Shown: piece after piece, positions 11,494 through 23,383 of the stretch | Layout of the letters: each line of letters opens with the position of its first letter | Numbering within the stretch: position 1 is the stretch's first letter | Source of the DNA: Telmatactis stephensoni | Taxonomy: Eukaryota > Cnidaria > Anthozoa > Actiniaria > Isophelliidae | NCBI GenBank assembly: GCA_029948255.1 | Contig: JALIZF010001676.1 | Span: 437,001-501,000 of the forward strand | Reading direction: 5' to 3' | Length of the DNA: 64,000 nt | The notes under the pieces: model-generated | Databases searched by the model: none | What the model was told of the DNA's origin: nothing | The model's input: only the letters and a program-made list of their open reading frames with translations | Made by a program: the position numbers and the translations under genes

Positions 11494-14400
11494 TCATCTT
11501 TGCCGCATAATTTGTTCAATTTCTTCTGGTTCTTTGGGGCATTTGTTACTAAGAATTTCAGGGTCAGTCTCTGTGATCAAAACATCGTCTTCAATTCGAA
11601 TTCCAATCCCATGAAACCTTAAAATAACAATGACAAACATTAATACCTGGAATTTCAATTAAAAAGTTATCTTAAAGTGAACTGCAAACAGAAACAAAAA
11701 GAACAAACAATTAGTGGAATACTCAAGGCCGGTACACACGAGGGAGCATGCTCCCACAACACGCTCACGCAACGCGTTCCCGCAACATGCTCCCGCAACA
11801 CCCTCACGCAACGCGCTCCCGCAACATGCTCCCGCAACATGCTCCCGCAACACGCTCCCGCAACACGCTCCCTCGTGTGTACCAACGATTTCATGTAAAA
11901 AATGTTGTGGCGGGAGCAGAATTTTGCCCCCGGCTCACGCTCCCTGATATTAAACTGGTTAAATATCAGCGAGCATGACCACACCATGCAGCAAGCTCCC
12001 ACAGCATGCTCCCTCGTGTGTACTGGTTATGCAAAATGTCCCAGGAGCGCGTCGCGGGAGCAAGCTCCCTCGTGTATAACGGCCTTAAAGGCCCTGACGA
12101 ACACACGATGCAGCGTTTCCTGCAAATTTTCCTGCAACATCGCGCGCAACACAATCTTGCAACGTATGTCCACCCCTGCAACAGTTGTAGGTTTAAAATT
12201 GAAATCCACTTCTGCAACTTTTTCTGCAACGTTAAGAACAATATTGCGAGGATAAACACGCGGTGTAACTGTTGTGTTGCAAGTTCAAGGATAAGGGGAT
12301 GAGAAGAAGGAAGACGAGGTTACGAGCACTTGCATCGCATTGCGCTTGATTCACATGTTCATTCCTCAGTAAAATAAAGATCTACTAGAAGATAAGAAAA
12401 CAACAGAAACCCTTTATGGACCTCAGGTTGCGTGACAAGTGTAACACAATAGAAGTTCGTGACAAAGGAAGAGATCTCCGTCACCTCCTCCCCTCCTTGG
12501 GACACGACCTAGTTCACTACAACAAGTTCGAAGTCGAGCACTTCCGCTTAGTTCTTTGTTCTTTTTCTTCTGCTCGACTACAGAAAACTTCAGGAAGTTC
12601 AGCTGCAAAGCTTGGTTTGGGGATTTATCTGCTTTCTCTTCAGTTACAGTCTTTGTCCTACAGACTTCCCACTCTTCTCCTTTGTATTCCGGTCCCTACC
12701 TACAATGACATCTGACAATTTTCGGTTTACTTGTGAGCACTCTCCGAGGGGAATGGCGTCAAAAGAGTGCTCGTAAACCGAAAATTCGAACTACAACACA
12801 GAAAGCCCAAGCAACAGAAAAAATTAATGAGCGAGACATGGAGCAAGTTGAAATCATGAAGGTCTCCCAAGACATACTTCAAGACTATAACATTACCTTT
12901 CCGGGACGTTCTTTGCGTTGCTAGGGATATAAAGGCCTGGTTCAATAGTTACTACCATTCCAGGTTGTAGACCCAGTCCTCTACTGACAAGGTGAGTGTC
13001 ATGTGTGTCCATACCAAGGTAATGTCCCACGTGATGTGGACAGTACTCACTGGCTGCCTGCAGTTATTACATAACAAAAATCATCACCATGACAAGAAAT
13101 CATCACCATGACAACAAATCATCACCAAGACAACAAACCGTCTCCATGACAACAAATCAATACCATGACAACAAATCATCACCATGACAACAAATCATCA
13201 CCAAGACAACCAAGATATACAGATAGCACGACCTGTGAGAACTACTTTTCCTTTCATTACTCTGACATTTCAAACCTCCACTTCCAGAATTTTTTTTTCG
13301 GTAGCTGCTTTTGTCATGCTAGTTTTCACTGTTGTTTTGGTGTTCCCAAAGAAATTTTGATACTTGAAAAGAAATTTCGAAAAGGATTTTGGTGGTTTAG
13401 GTATGACACGTCATAAGGGTAAGGGTCTATAGCCCCTCATGAATAAAGCGCGCTCTTATCTTGACGCCTGCTCGCTGAGAGCACACCGCACAAGGGCGGT
13501 GACACTTTCAAGCCTGTTTGACAACGCACCTTCAAACCTTGTATTTTCATCGTTGAGCTATGACTTTTTCAAAACGTATCGTGATTTGCCAGAAGGTCGC
13601 GTATTTTATGGCGGCACAAAGCACGCAGGCGCGAGAGTGAGACTATAGACATGAATGAGTAACAAATCTTACCCTCTTTCTTTCTGCATCCGTGAGATTT
13701 TCTGCTAGAATCCCGATCTCTAGAAGACAATGAAAACACGATTTAATATTACTAGTAGTTATATCAAGAGGGTCTCCCGCCCGGGAGATGATGGTCGGGA
13801 ATTTTCATTTTCACTCCTAAATTAAAAGGTACCAAAATTGGCGTGGCCACCATCATCATCATCAGCAGCGTCATCATCATTAACATCATCATCATCATCA
13901 TCATCATCTGTTGTAGTACTAACTTACTCGTTAATTTTTCACCAAGAAGGGTCAACATAGCATGATGAATGTAATCCAGTGTAACGTCTTTACGACAAAG
14001 CTGAAACAAAACCGATGCTTTTATTTCATGGTCAAAATTCCTTCTTAACAGTAAACGTTCCTGAAGAACGTATCTATTTAAAAGCCGCTATACAAATTTG
14101 GGGGAATTTGAAACAACTTTTAAGAATAAGGGCGATATATCATTCACACTGACTCAGCGTTTGTCATCGATGGCCATATTGGCCAACTTAAAAGCAGGTA
14201 TTAAGTTAAGTACTGGCCGATAAGAGTGTTCGTCCGCTGTAGTTGATGCTACATTAGATTAAAACTGTAGTGCAATATTGTTACATTAAAAGCTGGTGTA
14301 GTGTAACGTGGCGAGGCTACGATTTTTTAACGCATGCAACATTGTTGCGGCAACACATTCCAGGCTTTTGAACGACTTTCAAAAATTCATAACATTAGGG

Positions 14401-17400
14401 AGCTTAAGCACGAGTTATTTTTGACAACAAGGACGTCACACGTACGAGTTTGTCCGTGCGCGCGCCGTCAGAGATGAAATCTAGAACGTGAAAAATCCTC
14501 AACTGACGTTCTAAGGATAACCTCATCTATGACGGCGCGCGCAAGATCAAAACGTACGCGTGACGTGCGTGTTGTCAAAAATAACTCGTGCTTAAGCCCC
14601 TTATTGGTGCCATCAACTCCTTGCAGCTACACGTGCCTTGTTTTGAACGCAACGATGTTGCGTTAAAAGTTGTCCAGGGTGACACTTTTACAGACGCTTC
14701 ACTATGTATGAACTTTGTTTCCTCAAGTTCCTGAGTGAAAATATTCACTTACTGAGAGACAATTCTTCTGTATTCTAAGTACCATGTCATACAACTGTCT
14801 CTGTGGTTCACTAAACGTGCCATTAACGGGCCATACTCTTGTGACGTCACTAGCGTAACCATGGTATTCACACCCAGCATCCATGAGAACAAGATCGCCA
14901 TCCCTGAAGAAGATATAATACTGTGATGTAATATATATATAATCTATAATGAATCCTATCAGTGTTATCATCGTTGTCATCATAGAGGAAATTTTGGATA
15001 ACTAGAAAGTGAAATAGTAAAATATGGCAGACCGAATGGCAGTGTCATGTTACAGCGCAATATTAGTGATTTAGCAAACGCGACGCGACGCGCGAACGGG
15101 ACGAAAGATGACGAATATATCACATTGGTTCGTTGTGTGACTACTACCGACGAGGTCACGCAGCCGCGTTCAGGATGCCATTTCGCTTGTTTTCGAGTCC
15201 CCTTCTAGGTCATTTGGAACAAAATTCGTAAGTGCGTGTGGCGTCCTCTGTCACGTCGCGTCCCGTTTGCTAAATATCTATAATTGCAGCAACATGTTGC
15301 ATGTTTTTGAAGAAACTTTCAACCGTCTAAAGTTATCATCATATCAACAGGCATCATCATCATCATCCCCACCATTTTGAGACATCGCTTACTACCTTAA
15401 TAACTGGGTATTATTAATGTAGTGTAAGGTGTTAGCCAATGAGCCGCCAGCAACTACAGGAGGATAGGATAGTCTTTCTGCTCCTTTCATCCTGCATTCA
15501 TACTCCATTGCTATATGTAGATGGGATTCCTCTAGGCCAGGATGAGTGATAGTCATTACCTGAGATAAAGTCAGGAACCATGTCAATAATGAGAACGCTG
15601 TACTTAAAGTATTACCCACTGTATATAGCAACTAATTCAAACTAACCAATGACCACAATTATCTACCTAGCACATCCTTAGTAGTTATTGATTGATCATC
15701 CTCGGGGACCCAGGGCGAAAGGAGAGGGGAAGGACCGGAGGGGGAGGGGGAGGGGGAAGGAAAGGGAAAAGGGAAAGGACCTCCTTTTCCCTTTTCCCTT
15801 TCCTTCCCCCTCCCCCTCCCCTTTCGCCCCGGGTCCCCGAGGATGTGTAACGGTAAAAGCACTAATATTTAGTGTCGTCGGTAGTTCCTTCAGCCAGAAG
15901 TTGGTCTCCCAGGAAACCACTCCATAATTCCATTTACCTTTTTCATTGCTTCAGAAGCAATAGCACTTGATTTTCTCATCAGCTTTATTTCAGCTGGTGA
16001 CTTGATGAGACGTAGCATATGAAGGTTATGACCAAGAACAAGTAAATCTAGTAGATATCCAAAGATATTTATTGTATTGTGTTGTATTGAATTCTTTTGT
16101 TTTGTATTGTATTGTATTTATTTGTATTGTATTAGATGGTATTGTATGGTGTGGTATGGCATGGTATTGGATTGGTGTGGCGTGGCATGGCGTGGCATGG
16201 TGTGGTATGGTGTAGTATGGTAAGGTAGTGTATGGTGTGCCGTGGCGTGGCGTGGCGCGGTGAGGTGTGGTGTGGTGTGGCATTCCCACCTACTTTTAAA
16301 TGTAAACTTTGGTGTTGAGAACAGGACTTGATTCAGCTCAGCATGGAGTCTTGGATTGGGAGGATTGAGATGATCATACCAGATACAATAATCTTTTTTT
16401 GCATACCTAAAACAATCAAAAATAGCTGTCAAATGATTGTTTAATCCTATATCTGGGATTGATTTAGGGGAGGGGTGCAAGAAGAGTGCATCCTTTCCTT
16501 AGATGACGTTTGGTCATTTTCTCAGTACTTTTCCAAAATATCCTGTGGATCCTGGACAGCATCAAAAATGCAAGTTGAATCATCTTGGAATAGTTTTGGT
16601 TTTGAGGATTGAGTGGTAAAGTCACTGTGTAGCCAGGGTGGCAGGACAAACTTGTGTAACAGGTTAGCCGGAGGTAGAGCACAATAGACTTGAAGTGGCC
16701 AAGGAGGGCAGGGTGTAACAGGGGTAACACCTCAGCATGGGGGCAGCTAGGGTGGCAAGAGAAACAAGGGTACCACAGGCAGGCGAGGGTGCCAAGAGTA
16801 GGCAAGGGTGCCGAGAGTAGGTGAGGGTAGCGAGTAGGCAAGGGTAGCGAGGGTAGCGAGTAGGCGAGGGTAGTGAGTAGGCGAGGGTAGCGAGTAGGTG
16901 AGAGTAGCGAGGGTAGGAGAGGGTAGCGAGAGTAGCGAGGGTAGCGAGAGTAGCAAGAGTAGCAAGAGTAGCTAGGGTAGCGAAGGTAGCAAGAGTAGCG
17001 AGGGTAGCAAGAGTAGCAAGAGTAGCTAGGGTAGCAAGAGTAGGGAGGGTAGCGAGGGTAGCGAGGGTAGCGAGAGTAGCAAGAGTAGCTAGGGTAGCGA
17101 AGGTAGCAAGAGTAGCAAGGGTAGCAAGAGTAGCAAGAGTAGCTAGGGTAGCGAAGGTAGCGAGAGTAGCGAGGGTAGCGAGAGTAGCAAGAGTAGCAAG
17201 AGTAGCTAGGGTAGCGAGGGTAGCGAGAGTAGCGAGGGTAGCAAAAGTAGCAAGAGTAGCTAGGGTAGCGAAGGTAGCGAGAGTAGCGAGGGTAGCGAGA
17301 GTAGCAAGAGTAGCAAGAGTAGGGAGGGTAGCGAAGGTAGCAAGAGTAGGGAGGGTAGCGAGGGTAGCAAGAGTAGCGAGAGTAGCGAGGGTAGCGAGGG

Positions 17401-20400
17401 TAGCAAGAGTAGCAAGAGTAGTGAGGGTAGCAAAATTACATCATTTAAGACACAACATTACTCTACAGTGATCTGACTTTCCTTTTTTTATGGGAAAGCT
17501 TAGACAACAAGTTATGTCGTTGGTTTCAAGAGGCCTAGCTTCCTAAGAGGGCTACCAAAGGAATTCCAGGGGCAGAAAATAAAAATGGGTTGCCTGTGGA
17601 GAAGGCTAAGGTACCCAGTAAAAATCTAATCTATAATATGAACAATACTAAAATTACCTTTCAACAAGTTTTGCACTCAAATCTTTTATTGGGTAGGCCT
17701 GAAAAAGAATTCTTTGTATACATTACTGTATGCTTAATATAAAATGTACCATGGTCATGTATTTGGTAAATACAGTATATGTCTTTCTCCACTGGACTAG
17801 AAAGCAAAGAGAGAGCTACTGACCTCATCTACACCAAAAACATTTATTGCACCTCTGACACCAGCACGTGAACCTTCCCATAATTCCCTACAAAAAACAT
17901 GGTTTATTCAAAGGCTTGTATAATTTGTTCATCCTTCATCTGTTCTTCCTCCCTCCCTCCCATCCATCCATTCTATTCATTCATCCATCCATCCTTCAAC
18001 CTATCTATCATTCATCCACACATTCATTCATTTATCCCTTCATTTGTTCATTTATTCATTCATCCATCCATCTATCCATTCTAATCATTCATCATTTATT
18101 CAATTTCATTCATTCATTCATTCCATTTTATCCATTAATCTATTCATTCAATGTTCATTCATTCATTCATTCAAATTCATTCATTCAAATTCATTCATTC
18201 ATTCATTCATTCATTCATTCATTCATTCAAATTCATTCATTCAAATTCATTCATTCATTCATCTCATCTTCATTCATTCATCTCATTCATTCTCATTCAT
18301 TCATTCATTCATTCATTCATTCAATAATATAAAAATAAAAGACAGTAAAAGATAGTACCTCCTAGGATCTCTTGGTCTTACAAATAGTATACTTTTGTGA
18401 TATGGTAGTCCTTCCTGTGTTTCTGTAAAGAGATGTGCGAGCTTAAGCATCACATACTTGGGTAATAGCAGATGGCAATGCGTGTAAGGTGACTTGTTTT
18501 CTCAGCATCTGGCATTGCTGTTTCAACTCGAGGGCGAGTAACTTCATGTTTGTTGAAAATGTGAAAAGTTACTGTCTTTTGAGTGCCAAACTCACAATAC
18601 CAGGTGCAAAAAAATGTAGGTCACATGGTCCTCTCTGCTGTCTACTGTTTCCCAGGGACATGATGCTTAAGCTCTCTATTGTTGCCTCCCCCGCAGGCAA
18701 CTAAATCCAAGGAAGGAGAAGTAAAGGAGTAGCCCACGGAGGAGGCTAATATGGTTATTTTTAATTAGGAGACGTCGTTTTGTTAGGACTTGTCCATATA
18801 GCCAAGCATGGGTTTGACAAAATGAGTCAGAGAATCTTTCTGGCATTTTGCATTTGAGCTCAAGAACTCTATTGATATATGGCTATTTCCCACAGCTTTA
18901 TAAGAAACTCTGAAAATGTGAAATTAAAAGTGACCTTTTGAGATACACTATGCTGACCTAAGCTGATATTTCATGGCTTAATCTCACCATTCCTATCAAC
19001 ACTTTGGCCAAAGACAAACGATTATGATATCATGCCTTACCAAGGACCAGGATTGAATCAGGTTCTTGAAAACCAGTAAGATAAAGAAAGTCTGTGTTTT
19101 GTCTGAATGGGTATCTAGGATGGAATTAACCAATGAATGAGTTGAAAGAGATGGGAAAATATTAAAGGGGAACTGCATGCTAAAAATAAATACTTTTTAT
19201 ATAGCACTGTAGACCTTTGTAATCAAAATTCTGAAAGTTTTTCTTCAGAATTTCAATTCCATATTTTTTTAATATAAGAATGCATTGTAAGTTTCCAACT
19301 CATACCAAAACCACTCTATATGGTGTAGAAATAACTTACGGGACATCTGTTGTCATAAACTTGTCAGGATTACTTGGAATAATAATTACATGCTTGTTGT
19401 GTGTGGAGCCATAATGAGTTCGACTGAGTATACTGTTAAAACAAAGGAAATTAAGTGAACATGTAAAAAAGATTTTTTGATAAATATAAATAAATAAATA
19501 AATAAATTTGGGGTAGCCCATCACCCTTCCCTGCAGAATTACCAAGGGCACAGCTCAACATGACTGATTCAAAGGTACAAGGAAAAACTGGAATACCCGC
19601 AGAAAAAACCCTCGAAGAAAGGGAGAGAACGAACAAGAAACTGACAAGCCACATGTGATACCCTGTCGGGGGATCGAACTAGGGACCACAGAGGTGACAG
19701 ACCGGCGCTCTCACTGCTCAGCCACCCTTACTTCCCTTGTTCCATGTACATGTCAAGAACACTTTTCTTCAAAAAACAAACAAACTATTTTTGATAAAAC
19801 ATAGCCAGCAAAGACATGGAAAACTGACACACTTGCTTAGACTTTGCATTCATTTTTCCCTTCTTTCCATGAGCCAGACCTCAAGTGTGATTGCAGGCTT
19901 GACTGTACTTCAAATAACAGTATTGTATGTACCTCATTAAATTGTGCCGTCGATCTATGTACTCTTTCTTGGTTATTCCAGGTGTCACTAAAAAAAGATA
20001 AAACAACATGATAATATAAACTCTAAATACCCCAAAAATAACAATTCAATTTTACAATGTAAGTAGTACCAAAAGTGCTATCAGGCAAACCCCTCCTGGC
20101 TCTCTGTGGTGTTGGGTAGAATTCAGGGGGGGAAGGACTTTGAAGTTCAATCATAAATGGTGCCCCTTGGCTCTGGTTTCCTTTGTTCCACTTCCAAAAT
20201 GATCTAATCCTATCTTTCTTCAACCACAAATTTGGTCCATTTTCAGGAATATAATCATTAAACAGATAGTAAAATATCAGAGAAACTGTAAAAACCAAAA
20301 GTAGGAAACGAAAGAAAAAATGTATCCTACAAGGTAACATTGGAGCATTTCTACCATGAAAACTGCTCACAAAAAATCAAAAAGTTTCCATATTTGTTTT

Positions 20401-22857
20401 ACCCATTGGCAAAAAATATTAAAAACCATTGTTAAAGTCACAAAAATATTGATACATGTACTTAGAATCCTTAGAAAGCCTCTGTAACATGTGGGTGGAT
20501 AACAGAGTACTAGAAAGATTACAGGTGGTACATTGTATCTAGCGTGAACCCTTATAATAACATACCAGTCCAGTCTAGTATATGTCATAACAGGTCAGCC
20601 ACATAACATTTTCAAGGCACTACATAAAAGATCACAGTAATATGTACGATGCTGTACGATTTTGTGCATACTTTGTTTAAGCAATAATTGTTTAGTTACT
20701 AATAGACTTATCTATTTTTGTCACTCACTGATAAAGATCAATTAAAATCAGAAAAACAGTAGCTTTCCTTTAAATAATCCAGCACCATTAAATTATTGAT
20801 AAATATGATTAATGTGGTTGTCATGGTAATACACACAAATCAAAAAACACTATCCATGGTATTCATGGTTGTCATGGTAACATTCTTGTAAATGAAAAAA
20901 AGGATCAAAATGATGAAAATGTGCATTAATAGTAAATATTGTGATAATTATCATATGCTAGAAACTCTCAAAACTTGTAAGAGTGCCCACAAGAGCAGAT
21001 TTTGTATGACTGTAAAAACAGCAAAAAACAGACCATAAGTTGGTCTGTTTGCTCCTTGGGCTTCCTAGTGCTGTCTGCTCACCTAATGATACAAAGGAAG
21101 TGAAGACTATGACTTAAGGATTCAGTCTACTTGTGGCCATTGTTTGTGAGCCCCATGCCATAAGTGTCCATTGAGTTGAGTGATGTATGAAAAATATTTA
21201 ATGTAGAGGTAGTGAGTGTGAGTGCCAGCAGGTCAACATTAGCCAATAATGGTTGCCAGAAATCCAACCTGCTTTTAAAAACAACTAAAAGATTTGATTA
21301 TTGACAAGTACAAGTCATATATATGTATACATAACCTACATTCTCCATCTGAAACAAGATGAGGATGTGTAGCATGTATTGGTTGTCCAATGTAATCATT
21401 ATCATCTGGTCTATGATTGCTAAATGCTAGTCCTCTTTCACTTAATTGGGATAGATGATCTTTATGTATGAAAGAAATAAAACGTTAACAATAAATTAAT
21501 AATTCCATTTTAAGAGCTGGGGAGAGTAATAATGCTAAGAGCAGAGGGAGGGGCCAGAGAGATCCAAAGCAAGCAAAAGTACTCCTTTTTGACAGATCAA
21601 TGGATCTCCCCCCCCCCCCAAAAAAAAATAAATAAATAAAGATCTCCCCCCCCCCCCCCCCCAAAAAAAAAAAAAAATAAAAAAAAAAAAATAAAAAAAA
21701 GAGAAAGATTTTTTTTGATTGTGATCATGAGGAAAATATTAATATGTACTTATTGCCTGAGTGGGAGGGCTGGATGGGAAAATATTTGGCTTGAGGTTAT
21801 GCCATATGGACTGAGCATAGGCAAGGTCCCTACAAATGACCAAGAACCAAATTATTATTTTCCCATCTGGCCCAACCAAACTCAGTCAGTAAGCATTTTA
21901 TCATATGACCTGGTTTTTCTGTTATAAAAAGTGCTAAAAATTCTGAAATGCAAATTATAGAATATAGTGCATGGAAACAAGCAGGGCCATTATGGATTTT
22001 TATGGCCTGCTTGAATGCTAAAGCCATCTGGCCCTGATCACATCACTTTTTCCAAAGGACTTATTAAGAGCACGCAAGCAGGGAAATACGGGTCATATGA
22101 TAAATATACATATAAAATATTCTTACCATCTGAATTTGTGCTATTAAGACTGAGACAAGAGCTAAACCCTGTAGACATACATATAATTAATAATCAACAG
22201 CTAATAACACTGAAGGGCTCCCCATGAAAATGGCTTATGTGACTTTTTGGATGTTTGGACATTATCAAGTTATGGGAAAGTAACCCTGTTGGTACCATTT
22301 TAGACCATCTGAGAAGACTTAAAAGATCCCCCTACATTAAGCCATAATTGTACAGAGTTAGGTACAGAGTTATGCTATGTAACTGATATTTGAATTGGAA
22401 CTCCTAGAAAGTGTACACAGCTAGAAATATTTTCAACCCTAAAAGAACTACTGATCACCCCTACCACTTGAACAAAAGGAGACCTCTACCCCCCCCCCCC
22501 CCCCAAAATACACTTCTACCAAGGTTATAAATCATAAGGTGCAGAATTTCAGAAACATTATGCAAATTAATGCAAATTAGAGAAATATTTTTGTTTTCGA
22601 ATCAATGATGTATTAACTTTGCATAGGTTTTTGTCCAATATCCTGCTCTTTCCTCATTACATTGCATTAAATTGCAGTGCACTGTATTGTACTTCTAAAA
22701 GACTAGAAGCATTGTAAAAGTTGGGAATTATACTGGTACAGTTAAACGATGCGCTTTTAAGATACCAACCCCTAGATCTTAAAAACTGAACTGCTTTATT
22801 GGCAAGAAGTCTTGTTTCCCGGATTCTAACATGATTCGTAGGAGCAAATATCTTCAT
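11494..22857 (-). CDS. XPNPEP3: Xaa-Pro aminopeptidase 3 (mitochondrial aminopeptidase P)
   Basis: Sixteen coding exons in matching phase: 22857-22770 (start exon, tentative), 21459-21340, 19987-19933, 19432-19340, 19114-19041, 18422-18359, 17887-17824, 17698-17658, 16406-16294, 16047-15938, 15559-15396, 14903-14753, 14000-13928, 13719-13673, 13057-12897, 11617-11494. The sum is about 513 residues, close to the 507 of the human protein. The proposed N-terminus is basic and could be a mitochondrial presequence. Recognisable blocks include [53 protein letters not shown] and [17 protein letters not shown]. All five M24 metal ligands are present: Asp in LVLMDAGCE, Asp in [13 protein letters not shown], His in [14 protein letters not shown], Glu in [10 protein letters not shown] and Glu in [10 protein letters not shown]. 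The enzyme removes N-terminal residues preceding proline, and in animals it trims proteins after mitochondrial presequence processing. Introns are rich in minisatellites. The gene is head to head with ADAM10. The start exon is the least certain part. Confidence 0.93.
11725..12086. mobile_element. Composite MITE with ACACGAGGGAGC termini and internal 13-bp tandem repeat
   Basis: The left end AAGGCCGGTACACACGAGGG is mirrored by CCCTCGTGTATAACGGCCTT at 12067-12086. Additional internal copies of the terminus (GCTCCCTCGTGTGTAC) occur at about 11866-11881 and 12007-12022, so the element is compound or nested. Between 11757 and 11869 the word GCAACATGCTCCC and close variants repeat with a 13-base period. 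It lies in the last XPNPEP3 intron. Confidence 0.7.
12087..12290. repeat. GCAAC-rich dispersed repeat
   Basis: The segment is packed with CTGCAACA/TTGCAAC words and contains TGTCCACCCCTGCAACAGT, which recurs almost unchanged near 59855 in an intron of the MOV10 fusion gene. This indicates a dispersed family. No coding content is recognised. Confidence 0.5.
12717..12786. repeat. Short inverted repeat
   Basis: ATTTTCGGTTTAC with GAGCACTCT at the left is mirrored by AGAGTGCTC and GTAAACCGAAAAT at the right, with a 4-base insertion in the left arm. It is probably a very small MITE in the last XPNPEP3 intron. Confidence 0.6.
13078..13210. repeat. 19-bp tandem repeat (seven copies)
   Basis: The unit TCATCACCATGACAACAAA is repeated about seven times with point differences. 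It starts about 20 bases upstream of the acceptor of XPNPEP3 exon 13057-12897, so its length could affect that splice site. Confidence 0.85.
13850..13908. repeat. (CAT)n microsatellite
   Basis: An interrupted CAT/ATC trinucleotide run just beyond the donor of XPNPEP3 exon 14000-13928, within the following intron. Confidence 0.9.
14398..14600. mobile_element. MITE with TTA target duplication, PIF/Harbinger-like
   Basis: The termini GGGAGCTTAAGCACGAGTTA and TAACTCGTGCTTAAGCCCC are inverted repeats about 50 bases long, continuing through a TTTTTGACAAC block and a GACGTCAC stretch. TTA flanks the element on both sides (14395-14397 and 14601-14603), which is the target size and sequence used by PIF/Harbinger elements. 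It sits in an XPNPEP3 intron and encodes nothing. Confidence 0.85.
15700..15842. repeat. 143-bp G/C-rich hairpin palindrome
   Basis: CCTCGGGGACCCAGGGCGAA at the left is mirrored by TTCGCCCCGGGTCCCCGAGG at the right, and the arms continue through purine-rich GAGGGGGAGGGGGA and GGGAAAAGGGAAA tracts. The palindrome is nearly perfect, with polypurine/polypyrimidine arms. It lies in an XPNPEP3 intron. Confidence 0.9.
16066..16285. repeat. TGTAT / GTGGT low-complexity array
   Basis: Degenerate TATTG units grade into GTGGTATGG and GTGGTGTGG units, immediately downstream of the donor of XPNPEP3 exon 16406-16294. The Thr/His/Pro-rich frames on the minus strand are artefacts of this repeat. Confidence 0.9.
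16795..17431. repeat. About 640-bp minisatellite with 9-bp unit
   Basis: The unit is RAGRGTAGC (for example GAGGGTAGC, AAGAGTAGC, TAGGGTAGC). The variants recur in a higher-order order (GAGGGTAGC, GAGAGTAGC, AAGAGTAGC twice, TAGGGTAGC), suggesting expansion of multi-unit blocks. It is in an XPNPEP3 intron. Confidence 0.95.
17935..18332. repeat. (ATTC)n tetranucleotide array
   Basis: About 400 bases of imperfect CATT/CATC units with long pure stretches near 18190-18320. It ends only about 30 bases from the donor of XPNPEP3 exon 18422-18359. Confidence 0.95.
19485..19733 (-). mobile_element. tRNA-derived SINE
   Basis: Read on the minus strand, the element starts GTAAGGGTGGCTGAGCAGTG. It has a box A-like TGGCTGAGCAGTG and, about 45 bases later, a box B-like AGTTCGATCCC followed by CCGACAGGG, which is the layout of a Pol III tRNA head. 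It ends in a (TTTA)n-type tail at 19485-19507. No clear target-site duplication was seen. It lies in an XPNPEP3 intron between exons 19987-19933 and 19432-19340. Confidence 0.75.
21609..21706. repeat. Poly-C / poly-A low-complexity tracts
   Basis: Two runs of C each followed by A-rich stretches (CCCCCCC then AAAATAAATAAAT). Length here is prone to sequencing error. Confidence 0.9.
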
Positions 22858-23383
22858 ATGAATGCTGCCTCGGTGAAGATGGCGATCATTTCCTATAAAA
22901 CACACAAAAAATATGACTATTGCTCATACGCAAAAGAATGTAATACTCTCTAAATAGCTTACTGGGTTTTAACAAGAAAAATCTCAATGTTTCTTTGCCA
23001 AAAATTCTGCTCCTGTGGGCCGCCATTTTGTTTGAATTGTCGGCAGATTTTCGTAAGTAATTCGGAAGGTATTCGGAATTAGAGGCAAGTTAAAAAAAAA
23101 TTAAAATCGATCTTTAACCTTTTTTATTTGGAGTCTTCTCCAAAATAACGATTATCTAAGTAAATATTTTGTGAAAATTTGCGTTTTCAAGATAAAAAGT
23201 TGATGTTTTAAATTTTTGAAAGATGTTGTAGATTGAGCCCACTATGTGTTTCCGCTGATGCGATTATGCGCATTGTACATATTTACAGTAACGCGGTATG
23301 ATAATCCATCGAAGCATTGATCAAGCGTGACTGGCGTTAGGGTGTGAGCTTTGTATCTAGCACTTTCATCTTATTCAACCAAG
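22858..23383. promoter_or_regulatory. Shared head-to-head promoter region of XPNPEP3 and ADAM10
   Basis: About 525 bases separate the proposed XPNPEP3 start (22857, minus) from the ADAM10 start (23384, plus). The interval holds GGCCGCCATTTTG at 23018-23030, which matches the YY1-type motif, and a TATGCGCATTG word near 23267 resembling an NRF1-type palindrome. A TTTATAG-type acceptor just upstream of the XPNPEP3 start exon suggests a 5' UTR intron. Bidirectional use is inferred from geometry. Confidence 0.45.

Noticed and set aside
16026..16289. Thr/His/Pro-rich minus-strand frames
   Set aside because: Artefacts of the TGTAT/GTGGT repeat next to the XPNPEP3 exon at 16406-16294.
16795..17431. 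Possible CRISPR-like array
   Set aside because: The units are contiguous 9-base repeats without unique spacers, in a eukaryotic intron; this is a minisatellite.
17868..18355. Frames rich in His/Ser/Phe/Ile
   Set aside because: Artefacts of the ATTC tetranucleotide array.
19485..19733. Functional tRNA gene
   Set aside because: Box A- and box B-like words are present, but the sequence does not close a tRNA cloverleaf and ends in a TTTA tail; a SINE fits better.
20023..20370. Minus-strand frame of 115 codons with a hydrophobic N-terminal stretch
   Set aside because: It lies inside an XPNPEP3 intron, has no homology that I recognise and no phase fit with neighbouring exons. Kept out of the features as unproven.
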